Shown here: positions 50,581-59,714 of the stretch, piece after piece
Layout: each line of letters begins with the position of its first letter
Numbering within the stretch: the first letter of the stretch is position 1
Assembly (NCBI GenBank): GCA_024691765.1
Contig: JAILNI010000035.1
Span: 1-64,000 of the forward strand
Origin: Bacteroidales bacterium
Lineage (GTDB): Bacteria > Bacteroidota > Bacteroidia > Bacteroidales > UBA932
DNA length: 64,000 nt
Direction of reading: 5' to 3'
The notes under the pieces: generated by a model
Told to the model about the DNA's origin: nothing
The model's database searches: none
What the model saw: the letters and a program-made list of their open reading frames with translations, nothing else
Made by a program: the position numbers and the translations under genes

Positions 50581-51812
50581 TACTCCCAGCCAAGTATCTT
50601 GAGGAAGTCGTACTCCTCGGGGTTCGCGACGAACTTGCGTGCCGCCTCGTAGTTCTCGGGACTGACGTAGTGGCAGATGTAGCGGTAGTAGTTTTTGGCA
50701 ATGCCTTCCTGGATGTCCACGCGGCGCGGAGGAATCTTGCCTTCAGCGTTCTGGAGATCCTTGAGGTAGAGGGGATGGGAAGAGCCCTGCGGGTCGATAT
50801 AGACCATGCAGCCGGTCTCGCCCTTCTTGAAAAGGTCGTAGACGCCCATTGCGAGCTCGGAGCAGTAGCCGAGGTCGTAGGCAATGGGATCCTGGCAGCG
50901 GGTGTCGTAACCGATTTCAACCGGACGGGTCTTCACCTTGAGTCCGAGACGGTCGAATTCCTTGATGAGTATCTCGTTGAACAGAACGGCCTTGCTCACC
51001 TTGCCAAGCTCGGGATGTCCGTGCTCGTCGTAGGTGACGTTCACGCCGGCAGCCTTCATTTCGGCCGGATCCAGATCGTGGAAAACGCCTTCTGCGACTA
51101 TGACGGCACCGTAGTTGATTCCCTGGGCCTTGCGGCTGATGATTGCCGAAAGGGTGAGCTTTATGATCTTGTCGAGGGTGATTTTGGTCTTGTCGAACAT
51201 CTCGGGGATGATGGTCATGGGGGCGTGGATAGCCTCGCCTATACCCAGGGCCAGATGTCCGGCGCTACGACCCATTGCGCTGACTATAAGCCAGTTGCCG
51301 GAAGTGCGGCCGTCTTCGTAAATAGTGCGCGCCAGATGAGCTCCCTCGTTGCGGGCGGAATTGAACCCGAAAGTGGGTGCATTGCCCGGAAGCGGAAGGT
51401 CGTTGTCAATGGTCTTGGGAACATGGATGTTCGCTATCGGGTAGCTCTTGGCCTCGAGGAATTTGGCGATGCGGTTCGCGGTGGATGCCGTGTCGTCGCC
51501 GCCTACCGTCACGAGGAGCTTGATGTTGTTGTCGGTGAAGAGGGCAAGGTTGAAGTTCTTGTCGAAATCTTCAGCAGTGGGTTTGAAGCGGCTCATCCGC
51601 AGATAGCTGCCTCCCCTGTTGAAGAAATAGTCGGCAAGTTTGAAGTTAAGATCTTCTGTCTCAGGCGTTTTGGAGAACAGGCCGCTGTAGCCGCCGTGAA
51701 GTCCTATGACCCTGTAGCCCTTTGCAAGGAATGTTTTCGCAATGGTGAATACGACGGTATTCATGCCCGGAGCCGGACCGCCGCCGCATAGGATGATGAT
51801 TGAATCTTTCAT
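50580..51812 (-). CDS. pfp: 6-phosphofructokinase, PPi-dependent type
   Basis: The 410-residue cytoplasmic protein phosphorylates fructose 6-phosphate. The GGDDT motif (104-108) has Asp in place of the Gly found in ATP enzymes (GGDGS), the marker for pyrophosphate dependence, and the catalytic loop PKTIDND (132-138) is intact. The proximal glycine-rich region CGGGPAPGMN also fits. PPi-PFK makes glycolysis reversible at this step and is common in Bacteroidetes. ATG 51812 was chosen over an in-frame codon at 51845, which precedes it by 11 non-conserved residues. It heads the minus-strand run ending at 45599. Confidence 0.92.
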   Translation of the reverse strand: MKDSIIILCGGGPAPGMNTVVFTIAKTFLAKGYRVIGLHGGYSGLFSKTPETEDLNFKLADYFFNRGGSYLRMSRFKPTAEDFDKNFNLALFTDNNIKLLVTVGGDDTASTANRIAKFLEAKSYPIANIHVPKTIDNDLPLPGNAPTFGFNSARNEGAHLARTIYEDGRTSGNWLIVSAMGRSAGHLALGIGEAIHAPMTIIPEMFDKTKITLDKIIKLTLSAIISRKAQGINYGAVIVAEGVFHDLDPAEMKAAGVNVTYDEHGHPELGKVSKAVLFNEILIKEFDRLGLKVKTRPVEIGYDTRCQDPIAYDLGYCSELAMGVYDLFKKGETGCMVYIDPQGSSHPLYLKDLQNAEGKIPPRRVDIQEGIAKNYYRYICHYVSPENYEAARKFVANPEEYDFLKILGWE

Positions 51813-51842
51813 ATTTGTGTGGTTGTTTCTTCTTAAACCCCA

Positions 51843-51850
51843 CAAAATTA
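51843..51850 (-). promoter_or_regulatory. -7 box of the pfp gene
   Basis: TAATTTTG on the minus strand (51850-51843), 30 nt before the ATG at 51812. The -33 box is not obvious. Confidence 0.5.
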
Positions 51851-51897
51851 GTAAAAATGGCTCAATTTTTATTATGGGATTTGAAGAGTTTTTTTGC

Positions 51898-51905
51898 TAT
51901 TTTTG
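51898..51905 (+). promoter_or_regulatory. -7 box of ligA
   Basis: TATTTTTG ends 8 nt before the ligA ATG at 51914, implying a leader of only a few bases. Confidence 0.5.
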
Positions 51906-51913
51906 TAGTTTGT

Positions 51914-53974
51914 ATGGAAAAGGCAGCGGCAAAGGCCAGAATTGAGGAATTGAGCGCTCTCCTTAAGGAGAACAGCCGGCGTTACTACGTCGACAACGCG
52001 CCCACCATGTCGGATTACGAATTCGACACCCTCATGCATGAGCTGGAGGCGCTGGAGGCCGAATGGCCCGAGTTCCGCGCAGCGGACTCCCCCACCCAAA
52101 GGGTGGGCAGCGACCTCCAGAAGGGTTTCGTACAGAGGCCCCACCGTTATCCCATGCTTTCCCTTGCCAACACCTATTCCATCTCCGAAGTGGAGGAGTT
52201 CGCCGCCCGTGCCGAGAAAACCCTCGAAACGGGTTTTTCGTACTGCTGCGAGCTCAAGTTCGACGGCACCGCCATCTGCCTCACCTACCGTAACGGCAAA
52301 CTCTACCGGGCCCTTACCCGGGGCGACGGAGTCAGGGGCGACGACGTCACGGCCAACGCCAGGCGCATCACCAACCTACCCCAGACTCTCCACGGGGATT
52401 ATCCTCAGGAGTTCGAAATCCGCGGCGAAGTCCTCATGCCATTCGAAGCTTTCGACGCCCTGAACAGGGAAAGGATAGACGCGGAGGAGGCACCCTTCGC
52501 CAACCCCCGCAACGCCGCATCCGGCTCCCTGAAACTGCTCGACGGCGACGAAGTGGCCCGCCGCGGCCTCGTGTGCACCCTTTACCACATCCCCGCCCAG
52601 AGCGGACTGGACTTCGCAAGCCACGACGAGGCGTTGAAAGCGGCAGCATCCTGGGGCCTCCCGGTTTCGGAAGAACGCCGCCTGGTACATTCCATAGGCG
52701 GGATCAAGGAATACATAGACTATTGGGATTCCCACCGCCGGCTGCTCCCCTACGCCACCGACGGCATAGTCATCAAAATAAATGAAATGGAATACCAGCG
52801 CACCCTGGGCTACACCGCCAAGGTTCCACGCTGGGCCGTAGCATACAAATTCAAGGCGGAGCAAGCTCTCACGCCCATCCTCTCAATCGACTACCAGGTA
52901 GGGCGTACAGGCGCCGTAACTCCCGTCGCCAATCTTCAGCCCGTTTATCTAAGCGGCACTGTCGTCAAACGCGCCACCCTGGTCAACGCCGACCAGATGG
53001 AAGCCCTCGACATCCATGAGGGAGACTGGGTATATGTGGAAAAGGGCGGCGAAATCATCCCGAAAATCACCGCCGTGGAGCCTTCCAAACGCAAGGCCGG
53101 CGCAACAAGGCCGCCGTTCCCCGAACTCTGCCCCGACTGCGGCACTCTGCTGGTCAGGGAGGAAGACGAAGCCAAATGGTTCTGCCCCAACGGCGACGGC
53201 TGCCCCATGCAGATAAAGGGCCGGCTGCTTCACTTCATGGGCCGCAAAGCGATGAACATTCTCGCCGGCGACGCCACGGTTGACCAGTTCTACAACCTCG
53301 GGCTCGCCCGCACTCCGGCCGACCTCTACGACCTTACCCTTTCCCAGCTCCTTTCCCTGGAAGGCTGGAAGGAAAAGAGCGCCAGACGCTTCAAGGCCAG
53401 TCTGGACGCCTCGCGCGACGTTCCCTTCGACAGGGTGCTGTTTGCTCTCGGGATTCGTTTCGTGGGCGAGACAACTGCCAGGGAAATAGCGGAGCACTTC
53501 GGAAGCATCGAGGCTGTGGCTGCCGCTTCGCGCGAAGAGCTGCTGGCCGTTCCCGACGTGGGAGAAGTGATTGCCGACAGCATCCTGACATGGTTTTCCG
53601 ACGACAGGCACAGGATAGAGATAGAGCGCCTCAGGGCCGACGGACTGCGCTTCGCGATGGGAGTACGCGCCGCCGGACTTTCAAACGCCCTCGAAGGCAA
53701 GACCATAGTGGTATCCGGGGTATTCAGCATATCCAGGGATGCAATCAAGGAACTCATTACCCGGCACGGCGGAAAGAATTCCGGCAGCGTGAGCGGAAAG
53801 ACATCTTTCCTGCTCGCCGGCGAGAACCCAGGTCCGGAAAAGATAAAGAAATGCGAAGAACTCGGCGTTCCGGTGCTGGGCGAGCAGCAGTTCAGGGAAC
53901 TTCTGCCCGAAACCGAAGCCGACCACGCCCCCGCGCAGGCCTCGCTTTTCGACGACGAACCCACATTGTTTTAG
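51914..53974 (+). CDS. ligA: NAD-dependent DNA ligase LigA
   Basis: The 686-residue protein has all LigA modules: Ia domain (YYxxDxPxxxDxEYD-type motif, here YYVDNAPTMSDYEFD), adenylation domain with the nucleophile Lys115 in ELKFDG, OB fold, four-Cys zinc finger (CPDCG and FCPNGDGCP), helix-hairpin-helix repeats, and a C-terminal BRCT domain (about 600-670: GKTIVVSGVFSISRDAIKELI). It seals nicks in replication and repair. ATG 51914 gives the family N-terminus; longer in-frame upstream codons lie in the promoter. Confidence 0.97.
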   Translation: MEKAAAKARIEELSALLKENSRRYYVDNAPTMSDYEFDTLMHELEALEAEWPEFRAADSPTQRVGSDLQKGFVQRPHRYPMLSLANTYSISEVEEFAARAEKTLETGFSYCCELKFDGTAICLTYRNGKLYRALTRGDGVRGDDVTANARRITNLPQTLHGDYPQEFEIRGEVLMPFEAFDALNRERIDAEEAPFANPRNAASGSLKLLDGDEVARRGLVCTLYHIPAQSGLDFASHDEALKAAASWGLPVSEERRLVHSIGGIKEYIDYWDSHRRLLPYATDGIVIKINEMEYQRTLGYTAKVPRWAVAYKFKAEQALTPILSIDYQVGRTGAVTPVANLQPVYLSGTVVKRATLVNADQMEALDIHEGDWVYVEKGGEIIPKITAVEPSKRKAGATRPPFPELCPDCGTLLVREEDEAKWFCPNGDGCPMQIKGRLLHFMGRKAMNILAGDATVDQFYNLGLARTPADLYDLTLSQLLSLEGWKEKSARRFKASLDASRDVPFDRVLFALGIRFVGETTAREIAEHFGSIEAVAAASREELLAVPDVGEVIADSILTWFSDDRHRIEIERLRADGLRFAMGVRAAGLSNALEGKTIVVSGVFSISRDAIKELITRHGGKNSGSVSGKTSFLLAGENPGPEKIKKCEELGVPVLGEQQFRELLPETEADHAPAQASLFDDEPTLF

Positions 53975-53977
53975 GCC

Positions 53978-54919
53978 ATGGACAAGAGCAGGCATACCTT
54001 CCGCTTCTCCGACCTGTTTTCCGACAGGCTCTGGACGCTTGACACCGGCCTGCTGAGCAGCGCCAGGAGGCACCTGGTGCGCTTCATAAAGCTTGTGCGC
54101 TATACCCTGGACAAGTTCGCCGAAAACCGTATGGGCTTCCAGTGCGTATCGCTAAGCTACTTCGTCACCCTCGCCATAGTGCCCATGCTCGCCTTCATAT
54201 TCGCAGTTTCCGGCGGACTCGGCGTGGAAGACAAGGTGACGGCTTTCCTGAACGAAGTGCTGCCTCCCGCCTTCAACTATACGGACATGCTGGCCGACAA
54301 AGCTCGGAACATCATCCAGGTGGCCAAATCCGGCCCGGTAGGCGTGGTTTCCGCCCTGATGTTCCTCTGGACCATCATCTGGCTCATGTTCCAGACGGAG
54401 CGCGTGTTCAACAACGTTTGGGGCATACGCAAGATTCCGCGCAACATTTTCAAGCGTTTCGGATTCTATTTCGGCCTGCTGCTCCTCATACCCTTCGTGG
54501 TGATAATCTTCAGCTACGGCATCGCATTCGCCACCAACGCCACCAGCCTGATAGGCCTGCATGCGGAGCAGTGGCACTTCTTCGGAAAACTGCTTAGCTG
54601 GGTGGTGCTTTACGCCTTCACAGCCCTGACGTTCTCCGTGCTTTTCAAGTATATTCCGGCAGTGGAGGTCAGGTACGGCTGCGCCCTCAAGGCCTCACTT
54701 TTCGACGCCCTCGTTTTCGTGGGGTTCCAGTACCTTTACCTCGAGACCCAGGCCTTCGTGGGCAGGATCAATGCGGTATACGGAGTGCTGGCTGCCATTC
54801 CGCTTTTCCTTATCTGGCTGAATTTCAGCTGGCAGATAATAATTTACGGAGCCGAACTCACAAGGGCGCTCCAGGAAGTAGACAACATTAACCTGCCCGA
54901 ATGGGATTCCGAAAAATGA
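53978..54919 (+). CDS. YihY/BrkB-family inner-membrane protein
   Basis: The 313-residue protein has about six transmembrane segments with the family pattern ALSYFVTLAIVPMLAFIF-like (here VSLSYFVTLAIVPMLAFIF), TERVFNNVWGIRK and IPLFLIWLNFSWQIIIYGAEL. These proteins were once called ribonuclease BN by mistake; their role is unknown, possibly transport. The stop overlaps the rsh start by 4 nt and ligA ends 3 bp upstream. Confidence 0.9.
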   Translation: MDKSRHTFRFSDLFSDRLWTLDTGLLSSARRHLVRFIKLVRYTLDKFAENRMGFQCVSLSYFVTLAIVPMLAFIFAVSGGLGVEDKVTAFLNEVLPPAFNYTDMLADKARNIIQVAKSGPVGVVSALMFLWTIIWLMFQTERVFNNVWGIRKIPRNIFKRFGFYFGLLLLIPFVVIIFSYGIAFATNATSLIGLHAEQWHFFGKLLSWVVLYAFTALTFSVLFKYIPAVEVRYGCALKASLFDALVFVGFQYLYLETQAFVGRINAVYGVLAAIPLFLIWLNFSWQIIIYGAELTRALQEVDNINLPEWDSEK

Positions 54920-57075
54920 GTTTCTCCAAGTTCACCATAAAGGATTACATGGCCATCAAAAAGGCCTGGAAGAAGCTTGAGGAGCAGGCACGCCAGCGCT
55001 GCCGCACCCCCGAGGAGTTAGAGGTGGTACGCAAGGCATTCGATTTCGCCAACCACGCCCACCGCAACGTACGGCGCCGTTCAGGCGAGCCTTACATGAT
55101 ACATCCCATCGAGGTGGCAGGCATAGTGGTGGGCGACATAGGGCTCGGATACAAGAGCATTTCCGCCGCCCTCCTGCACGACGTCGTGGAAGACACCAAT
55201 TTCACGGTGGAGGACATCAGGGTACAGTTCGGCGACAAGATAGCCTCGCTGGTTGAGGGACTCACCAAAATCAAGACAGTTCTCGACAACGAAGACCGCC
55301 GCGGCGGCATGGTTTCCGAGAGCATACAAGCCGAGAACATAAAACGCATACTGCTCACCCTGGGCGACGACGTGCGCGTCGTGCTGATTAAACTGGCCGA
55401 CCGCCTGCACAACTGCCGCACCATAGAATTCATGCCGGAACACAAGCGCGACAAGATACTCTCCGAGACCATGTTCATATTCATTCCCCTCGCCCATCGC
55501 CTGGGCCTGTACGGAGTGAAGTCCGAAATGGAGAACATCTGGCTGAGGTACAAAGAGCCCGAAGCCTATGCGGAGATTACCGAGCGCATCAACCGCAAGG
55601 TGGCGCTGCGCGACCGCGAGATAGACGCCTTCATCGCCCCCATCGAGGGAGCCCTCAAGCAGGCCGACATATCGTTCGAAATAAAGAAACGTATCAAGAC
55701 GCCCTATTCCATCTGGTTCAAGATGAAGAACAAGGGCATACCCTTCGACCAGATTTACGACCTCTACGCGGTCCGCATAGTATACAATCCAGGCAATGTG
55801 TCCGCCGAAGCCGAAAAGGCCCAGGCCTTCATCATCTATTCCACCCTTTCCGGCATTTACGGGCAGCTCCAGAACCGTTACCGCGACTGGATCAACAGTC
55901 CCAAGGAAAACGGTTACGAGGCCCTTCACTGCACCCTTATGAGCCGCTCCGGCTTCTGGGTGGAGGTACAGATCCGTTCCAAGCGCATGGACGACATCGC
56001 CGAGAGGGGTATAGCCGCGCACTGGGCTTACAAGAAAGACGGATACATTTCCGAGAACGACTCCAACATGGACCGGTGGCTGGAGAAGGTGCAGAGGATA
56101 CTGACCAGCGAGGACATGGGGGCGCTCGAGCTGCTGGACATCATACATCACGACCTCATCACCACCGACATAGTGGTTTTCACCCCCAAGGGCGAACAGC
56201 GCAGCATCCAGGCTGGAGCGACCGTCCTGGACTTCGCTTATGCAATACACAGCCATATAGGCAGCAGCGCCATCGCATCGAAGGTGAACATGCGCCTCGC
56301 GCCGCTCTCCCAGGTGCTTCGTTCAGGCGACCAGGTGGAGATAATAACGGCCGAATCGGGCCGTCCGAAGCTCGAATGGCTGCAGTTCCTCCAGACAAGG
56401 CACGCACGCAACGCGGTGCTCGACTACTTCCGCGCCGATCGGGAAGTGTTCATACGCAACGGTCAGGCAATCTACGAAGAGAGGCTGTCGGCCCTGGGAG
56501 TGCCGGACTCGATAGACACCCTCAAGCAGATGCTGCTGTACGTGCAGTTCAACGATAAGAACGAACTCTTCTTCCGCATAGGCGTAGGCCTTGTCGGCCC
56601 CGAAGATTTCCGGAAAGTGCTCGGCAACAACGCCGGGCCGCGCAAGACTGCCGCAGGCGGACGCTATATCATGGCCGACTGCTGCAATCCCATTCCGGGC
56701 GATCCCGTCATTGGTTTCAAGACCTCCGACGGCACTATCGTGGTGCACAAGAAGAGCTGCCCCATGGCCGAGAACATGGCCAGCAAGCATGGCGACCTGG
56801 TGGTGGCCGTTCCCGACATCGAAATCGAAACCGAGGAATTCACGGTCCGCATCTCGCTCAAGGGTATAGACAGGGTTGGACTTCTGAACGACATCACTCA
56901 GACCATCTCCGTAACCATGGGTATCAACATGACCGGGCTGAACCTCGACACCCGCGACGGGGTGTTCGACGGTTTCATCGAAATGAAGGTCCGCGACCGC
57001 AGGGAACTCGACTCCATGCTCGCATCCCTCCAGAAGATTGAAGGTATTTCCGACGTAGTAAGAACAGACATCTGA
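54916..57075 (+). CDS. rsh: Bifunctional (p)ppGpp synthetase/hydrolase (RelA/SpoT homologue)
   Basis: The 719-residue protein controls the stringent response. It contains the HD hydrolase domain with ALLHDVVEDT (His88-Asp89), conserved LADRLHNCRT, the synthetase domain (RIKTPYSIWFKMKNKG, FDQIYDLYAVRIVY, YRDWINSPKENGYEALHCTL), a TGS domain (VVFTPKGEQRSIQAGATVLDFAY) and a C-terminal ACT domain (RVGLLNDITQTIS). Intact HD residues suggest it both makes and degrades ppGpp. ATG 54916 forms the common ATGA overlap with yihY and was preferred to ATG 54901. Confidence 0.95.
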   Translation: MSFSKFTIKDYMAIKKAWKKLEEQARQRCRTPEELEVVRKAFDFANHAHRNVRRRSGEPYMIHPIEVAGIVVGDIGLGYKSISAALLHDVVEDTNFTVEDIRVQFGDKIASLVEGLTKIKTVLDNEDRRGGMVSESIQAENIKRILLTLGDDVRVVLIKLADRLHNCRTIEFMPEHKRDKILSETMFIFIPLAHRLGLYGVKSEMENIWLRYKEPEAYAEITERINRKVALRDREIDAFIAPIEGALKQADISFEIKKRIKTPYSIWFKMKNKGIPFDQIYDLYAVRIVYNPGNVSAEAEKAQAFIIYSTLSGIYGQLQNRYRDWINSPKENGYEALHCTLMSRSGFWVEVQIRSKRMDDIAERGIAAHWAYKKDGYISENDSNMDRWLEKVQRILTSEDMGALELLDIIHHDLITTDIVVFTPKGEQRSIQAGATVLDFAYAIHSHIGSSAIASKVNMRLAPLSQVLRSGDQVEIITAESGRPKLEWLQFLQTRHARNAVLDYFRADREVFIRNGQAIYEERLSALGVPDSIDTLKQMLLYVQFNDKNELFFRIGVGLVGPEDFRKVLGNNAGPRKTAAGGRYIMADCCNPIPGDPVIGFKTSDGTIVVHKKSCPMAENMASKHGDLVVAVPDIEIETEEFTVRISLKGIDRVGLLNDITQTISVTMGINMTGLNLDTRDGVFDGFIEMKVRDRRELDSMLASLQKIEGISDVVRTDI

Positions 57076-57076
57076 C

Positions 57077-58873
57077 ATGAAACGCTACCTGCTGCCACTT
57101 CTTTCCGCCGCCATCGTGCTTCTGCCGCTGATGTTCTCGCATTCCTGCGCGAACACCACGGAAGCCCCGTCCGGCGGAGCCAAGGACACCATACCCCCGT
57201 ATATCGTCGACATCCGCCCCTATCCCGGGGCAACCGGATTCCCTATCGAAAAAGCCAGGATAGTCTTCACCTTCAACGAATACGTCACCATCAAGAACCA
57301 GGGCAGCATCTACCTCTCCCCTCCCCAGGGCAAGAAGCCCAAGAGCGCGATCAAGGGCAAGAAACTGATAGTCAGCTTCGAAGAGGCGCTTGAACCCAAC
57401 ACGACCTACACCCTCAACCTCGGAGACGCGATTGCAGACAACAACGAGGGCAATCCGTTCCCCGGTTTCACCTTCGTCTTCTCCACCGGCAGCCAGATAG
57501 ACTCCATGTTCACCACCGGCATGGTGCAGGACTGCAACACCCTGCTCCCGGTCAAGGACGCCACGGTGATGCTTTACAAGAACCACGCGGATTCCGCCGT
57601 CTTCCTCGAAAGGCCCTACGCGGCAGCCCGGACCGACGACTGGGGTTACTTCGTGATTCCGTTCATCCAGGATACGGTCTACCGCATCTATGCCGTGGTC
57701 GACGCCGACGGAAATAACGTCTACGACCCCGACCAGGACCGCATTGGCTTCATGGACAGCCTGCTTCAGCCCAAATGGAAGGTCGCCGACACCATCCCGG
57801 AGCTTCTGAAATACGACATGAAGGATACCCTCGGATGCGAAGCCAGGCGCGTGGAGCACACCCTCGGAGTTTTCCGTGAAAAGCCTTCCAAACAGTTCCT
57901 CAAGAACAAGGAACGCACCGGACTGCGGTCGGCCTACATCAGTTTCCAGGCTCCTTACGTATGGATAGATTCCCTCTGGTTCGGAGGATTCCGCGCCGAC
58001 GAGGTAATCTCCCAGTTCAATCCCAGCCAGGACAGCCTCGAACTGTGGCTCAACTCCAGGGCTCCGGCTCCCGACACCCTGCATCTTTTCGTAAATTACC
58101 GCAAGACCGATTCCACCGGCGTCCTGAAACCGGAGCTCGAGCATCTGAGGCTGCCGATTGACCCCAAACTGAAGCGCACCTATTCCCGCTCACAACGCCG
58201 CAACCTCAAGCACGAAGACACAGTGTGTCTCTATAAGCTGGAAGCAAAGCCCGAACGGGTGGAACAGTACGGCTTCGAGCTGGAATTCTCCCAGCCCATC
58301 ATTTCGGCAGAATTCGATTCCCTGAAGTTCCGCTACCTCAATCCCAAGCAGAAGGAATTCAGGGCCGGAGTCAAGGTGGAGCGCGACAGCCTCAACCTGC
58401 GCAGGTGGACCATACGGCCCGAGGTAAAGTACCAGCAGGGCTTCGAGTACTTCCTGAAAGTGCCTCACAGAGCCTTCCGCGACATAAACGGCTTCTATTC
58501 CGACAGCACCGAGGTGAAGGTCTCGCTGCCTTCGGACGAAAAGCTGAGCAGCCTCACCGCAGTCCTGTCGGGCGTTGACGGCAAATACATAGTGGACCTG
58601 CTCGACGAAGGGCTCAAGACCATACTCCGGAGCTACACCATCGATTCCGACTGCAACCTCGCCTTCCCCTACCTGAAGGAAGCCCGCTACTGCCTTCGCA
58701 TCACCTCCGACCTCAACCGAAACGGCGTGGTCGACACTGGCAGCCTCCTGGAACGCAGGCAGCCCGAACTCGTGAAATTCGTAATGTTCAAGGACGGCAA
58801 GTTCCTGGAAGTACCGCCTTCCGCGGAGATAACCCAGGAAATCGACCTTCGAAAACTGTTTGCAAATGAATAG
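57077..58873 (+). CDS. Big_5 (SbsA Ig-like) domain lipoprotein
   Basis: The 598-residue protein has a lipoprotein signal (MKRYLLPLLS to Cys24) followed by the characteristic Bacteroidetes start SGGAKDTIPPYIV and an Ig-like Big_5 domain (about 45-145: FTFNEYVTIKNQGSIYLSP, LEPNTTYTLNLGDAIADNNEG). The remaining part contains further beta domains. Members are conserved across the phylum but have no known function; they probably face the periplasm or surface. It begins one base after rsh and overlaps the next gene by 8 nt. Confidence 0.85.
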   Translation: MKRYLLPLLSAAIVLLPLMFSHSCANTTEAPSGGAKDTIPPYIVDIRPYPGATGFPIEKARIVFTFNEYVTIKNQGSIYLSPPQGKKPKSAIKGKKLIVSFEEALEPNTTYTLNLGDAIADNNEGNPFPGFTFVFSTGSQIDSMFTTGMVQDCNTLLPVKDATVMLYKNHADSAVFLERPYAAARTDDWGYFVIPFIQDTVYRIYAVVDADGNNVYDPDQDRIGFMDSLLQPKWKVADTIPELLKYDMKDTLGCEARRVEHTLGVFREKPSKQFLKNKERTGLRSAYISFQAPYVWIDSLWFGGFRADEVISQFNPSQDSLELWLNSRAPAPDTLHLFVNYRKTDSTGVLKPELEHLRLPIDPKLKRTYSRSQRRNLKHEDTVCLYKLEAKPERVEQYGFELEFSQPIISAEFDSLKFRYLNPKQKEFRAGVKVERDSLNLRRWTIRPEVKYQQGFEYFLKVPHRAFRDINGFYSDSTEVKVSLPSDEKLSSLTAVLSGVDGKYIVDLLDEGLKTILRSYTIDSDCNLAFPYLKEARYCLRITSDLNRNGVVDTGSLLERRQPELVKFVMFKDGKFLEVPPSAEITQEIDLRKLFANE

Positions 58874-59714
58874 CCGACTGCTCGCCATAATGCTGGCCCT
58901 CTGCATGGGAGCCCCGCTCGCCGCCCAGGAACTTCCGGCCGGACTCGAACTGGACACCCTTGCCGTGCTGCCTTCCCGCGGCATGGTGAACGACTATTCC
59001 ATGATAGGCGTCAATTTCGGCCCCACGATATCGCGCATGGTAACCAACCCGTCGGGCTACAAGCAGGGCTGGCTGTACAATCCGTGGTACTTCTCGGTTA
59101 CCTACATCAAGAACATGAAAATGTTCGATTTCCTGCCCTATTTCGGCTATCAGGTAGGCCTGGCGTACGGGCATGAGGGCTACAGGTTCACCGAAAACGA
59201 GAAATCCCATTACAAGCATCGCATAGACGGCTACTCCCAGGCCAGCTACAGCGTGGTGGAGGTTCCCTTCCTCATACACGGGCATTTCGACGCCTCGCAC
59301 TTCAAGTTCATGCTCAACGCAGGCCCGTACCTGGGTTACCGGCTGTCGGTGAAGCGCTGGGACGAAGCGTCCGGAAATACCGCATCCCATGCGCCGGCAG
59401 GCGATTTCATCGACCACGACCGCCGCTGGGACTACGGCATCTACGGAGGGGCCGGATTCGCCATCGTATTCGATCCTGTCGAGTTCCATTTCAACGCCAT
59501 TGGGCATGTATGGTCCTGGGGCAGCATCTACGCCCCCAATTCCAATCCGGAGCCGTACACCAAGTACTACTACCGCTTTGCCTACCCGATGGACCTCAAC
59601 TTCACATTCGGCATTTACTTCCAGCTCAGCAAGCGTTACGGCAGGACAAGCGCCCAGCTTCGCAGGCAGGCATACGACATAGTCTATGGAGAAGATAACG
59701 GCAAGGATAGGTAA
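58866..59714 (+). CDS. Outer-membrane beta-barrel protein (PorT-like)
   Basis: The 282-residue protein has a signal peptide (about 1-20, ending PLAAQE) and an outer-membrane barrel with patterns like IGVNFGPTISRM, FDFLPYFGYQVGLAYGHEG, VEVPFLIHGHFD and FMLNAGPYLGYRLS, resembling the PorT family of small Bacteroidetes barrels, although PorT identity is not certain. ATG 58866 is preferred to a preceding TTG. It overlaps the lipoprotein gene by 8 nt and ispG by 29 nt. Confidence 0.75.
   Translation: MNSRLLAIMLALCMGAPLAAQELPAGLELDTLAVLPSRGMVNDYSMIGVNFGPTISRMVTNPSGYKQGWLYNPWYFSVTYIKNMKMFDFLPYFGYQVGLAYGHEGYRFTENEKSHYKHRIDGYSQASYSVVEVPFLIHGHFDASHFKFMLNAGPYLGYRLSVKRWDEASGNTASHAPAGDFIDHDRRWDYGIYGGAGFAIVFDPVEFHFNAIGHVWSWGSIYAPNSNPEPYTKYYYRFAYPMDLNFTFGIYFQLSKRYGRTSAQLRRQAYDIVYGEDNGKDR

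Noticed and set aside
50670..51791. 373-codon frame antisense to the phosphofructokinase gene
   Set aside because: Mirror of a clear PPi-PFK with intact GGDDT and PKTIDND motifs; no independent promoter seen.
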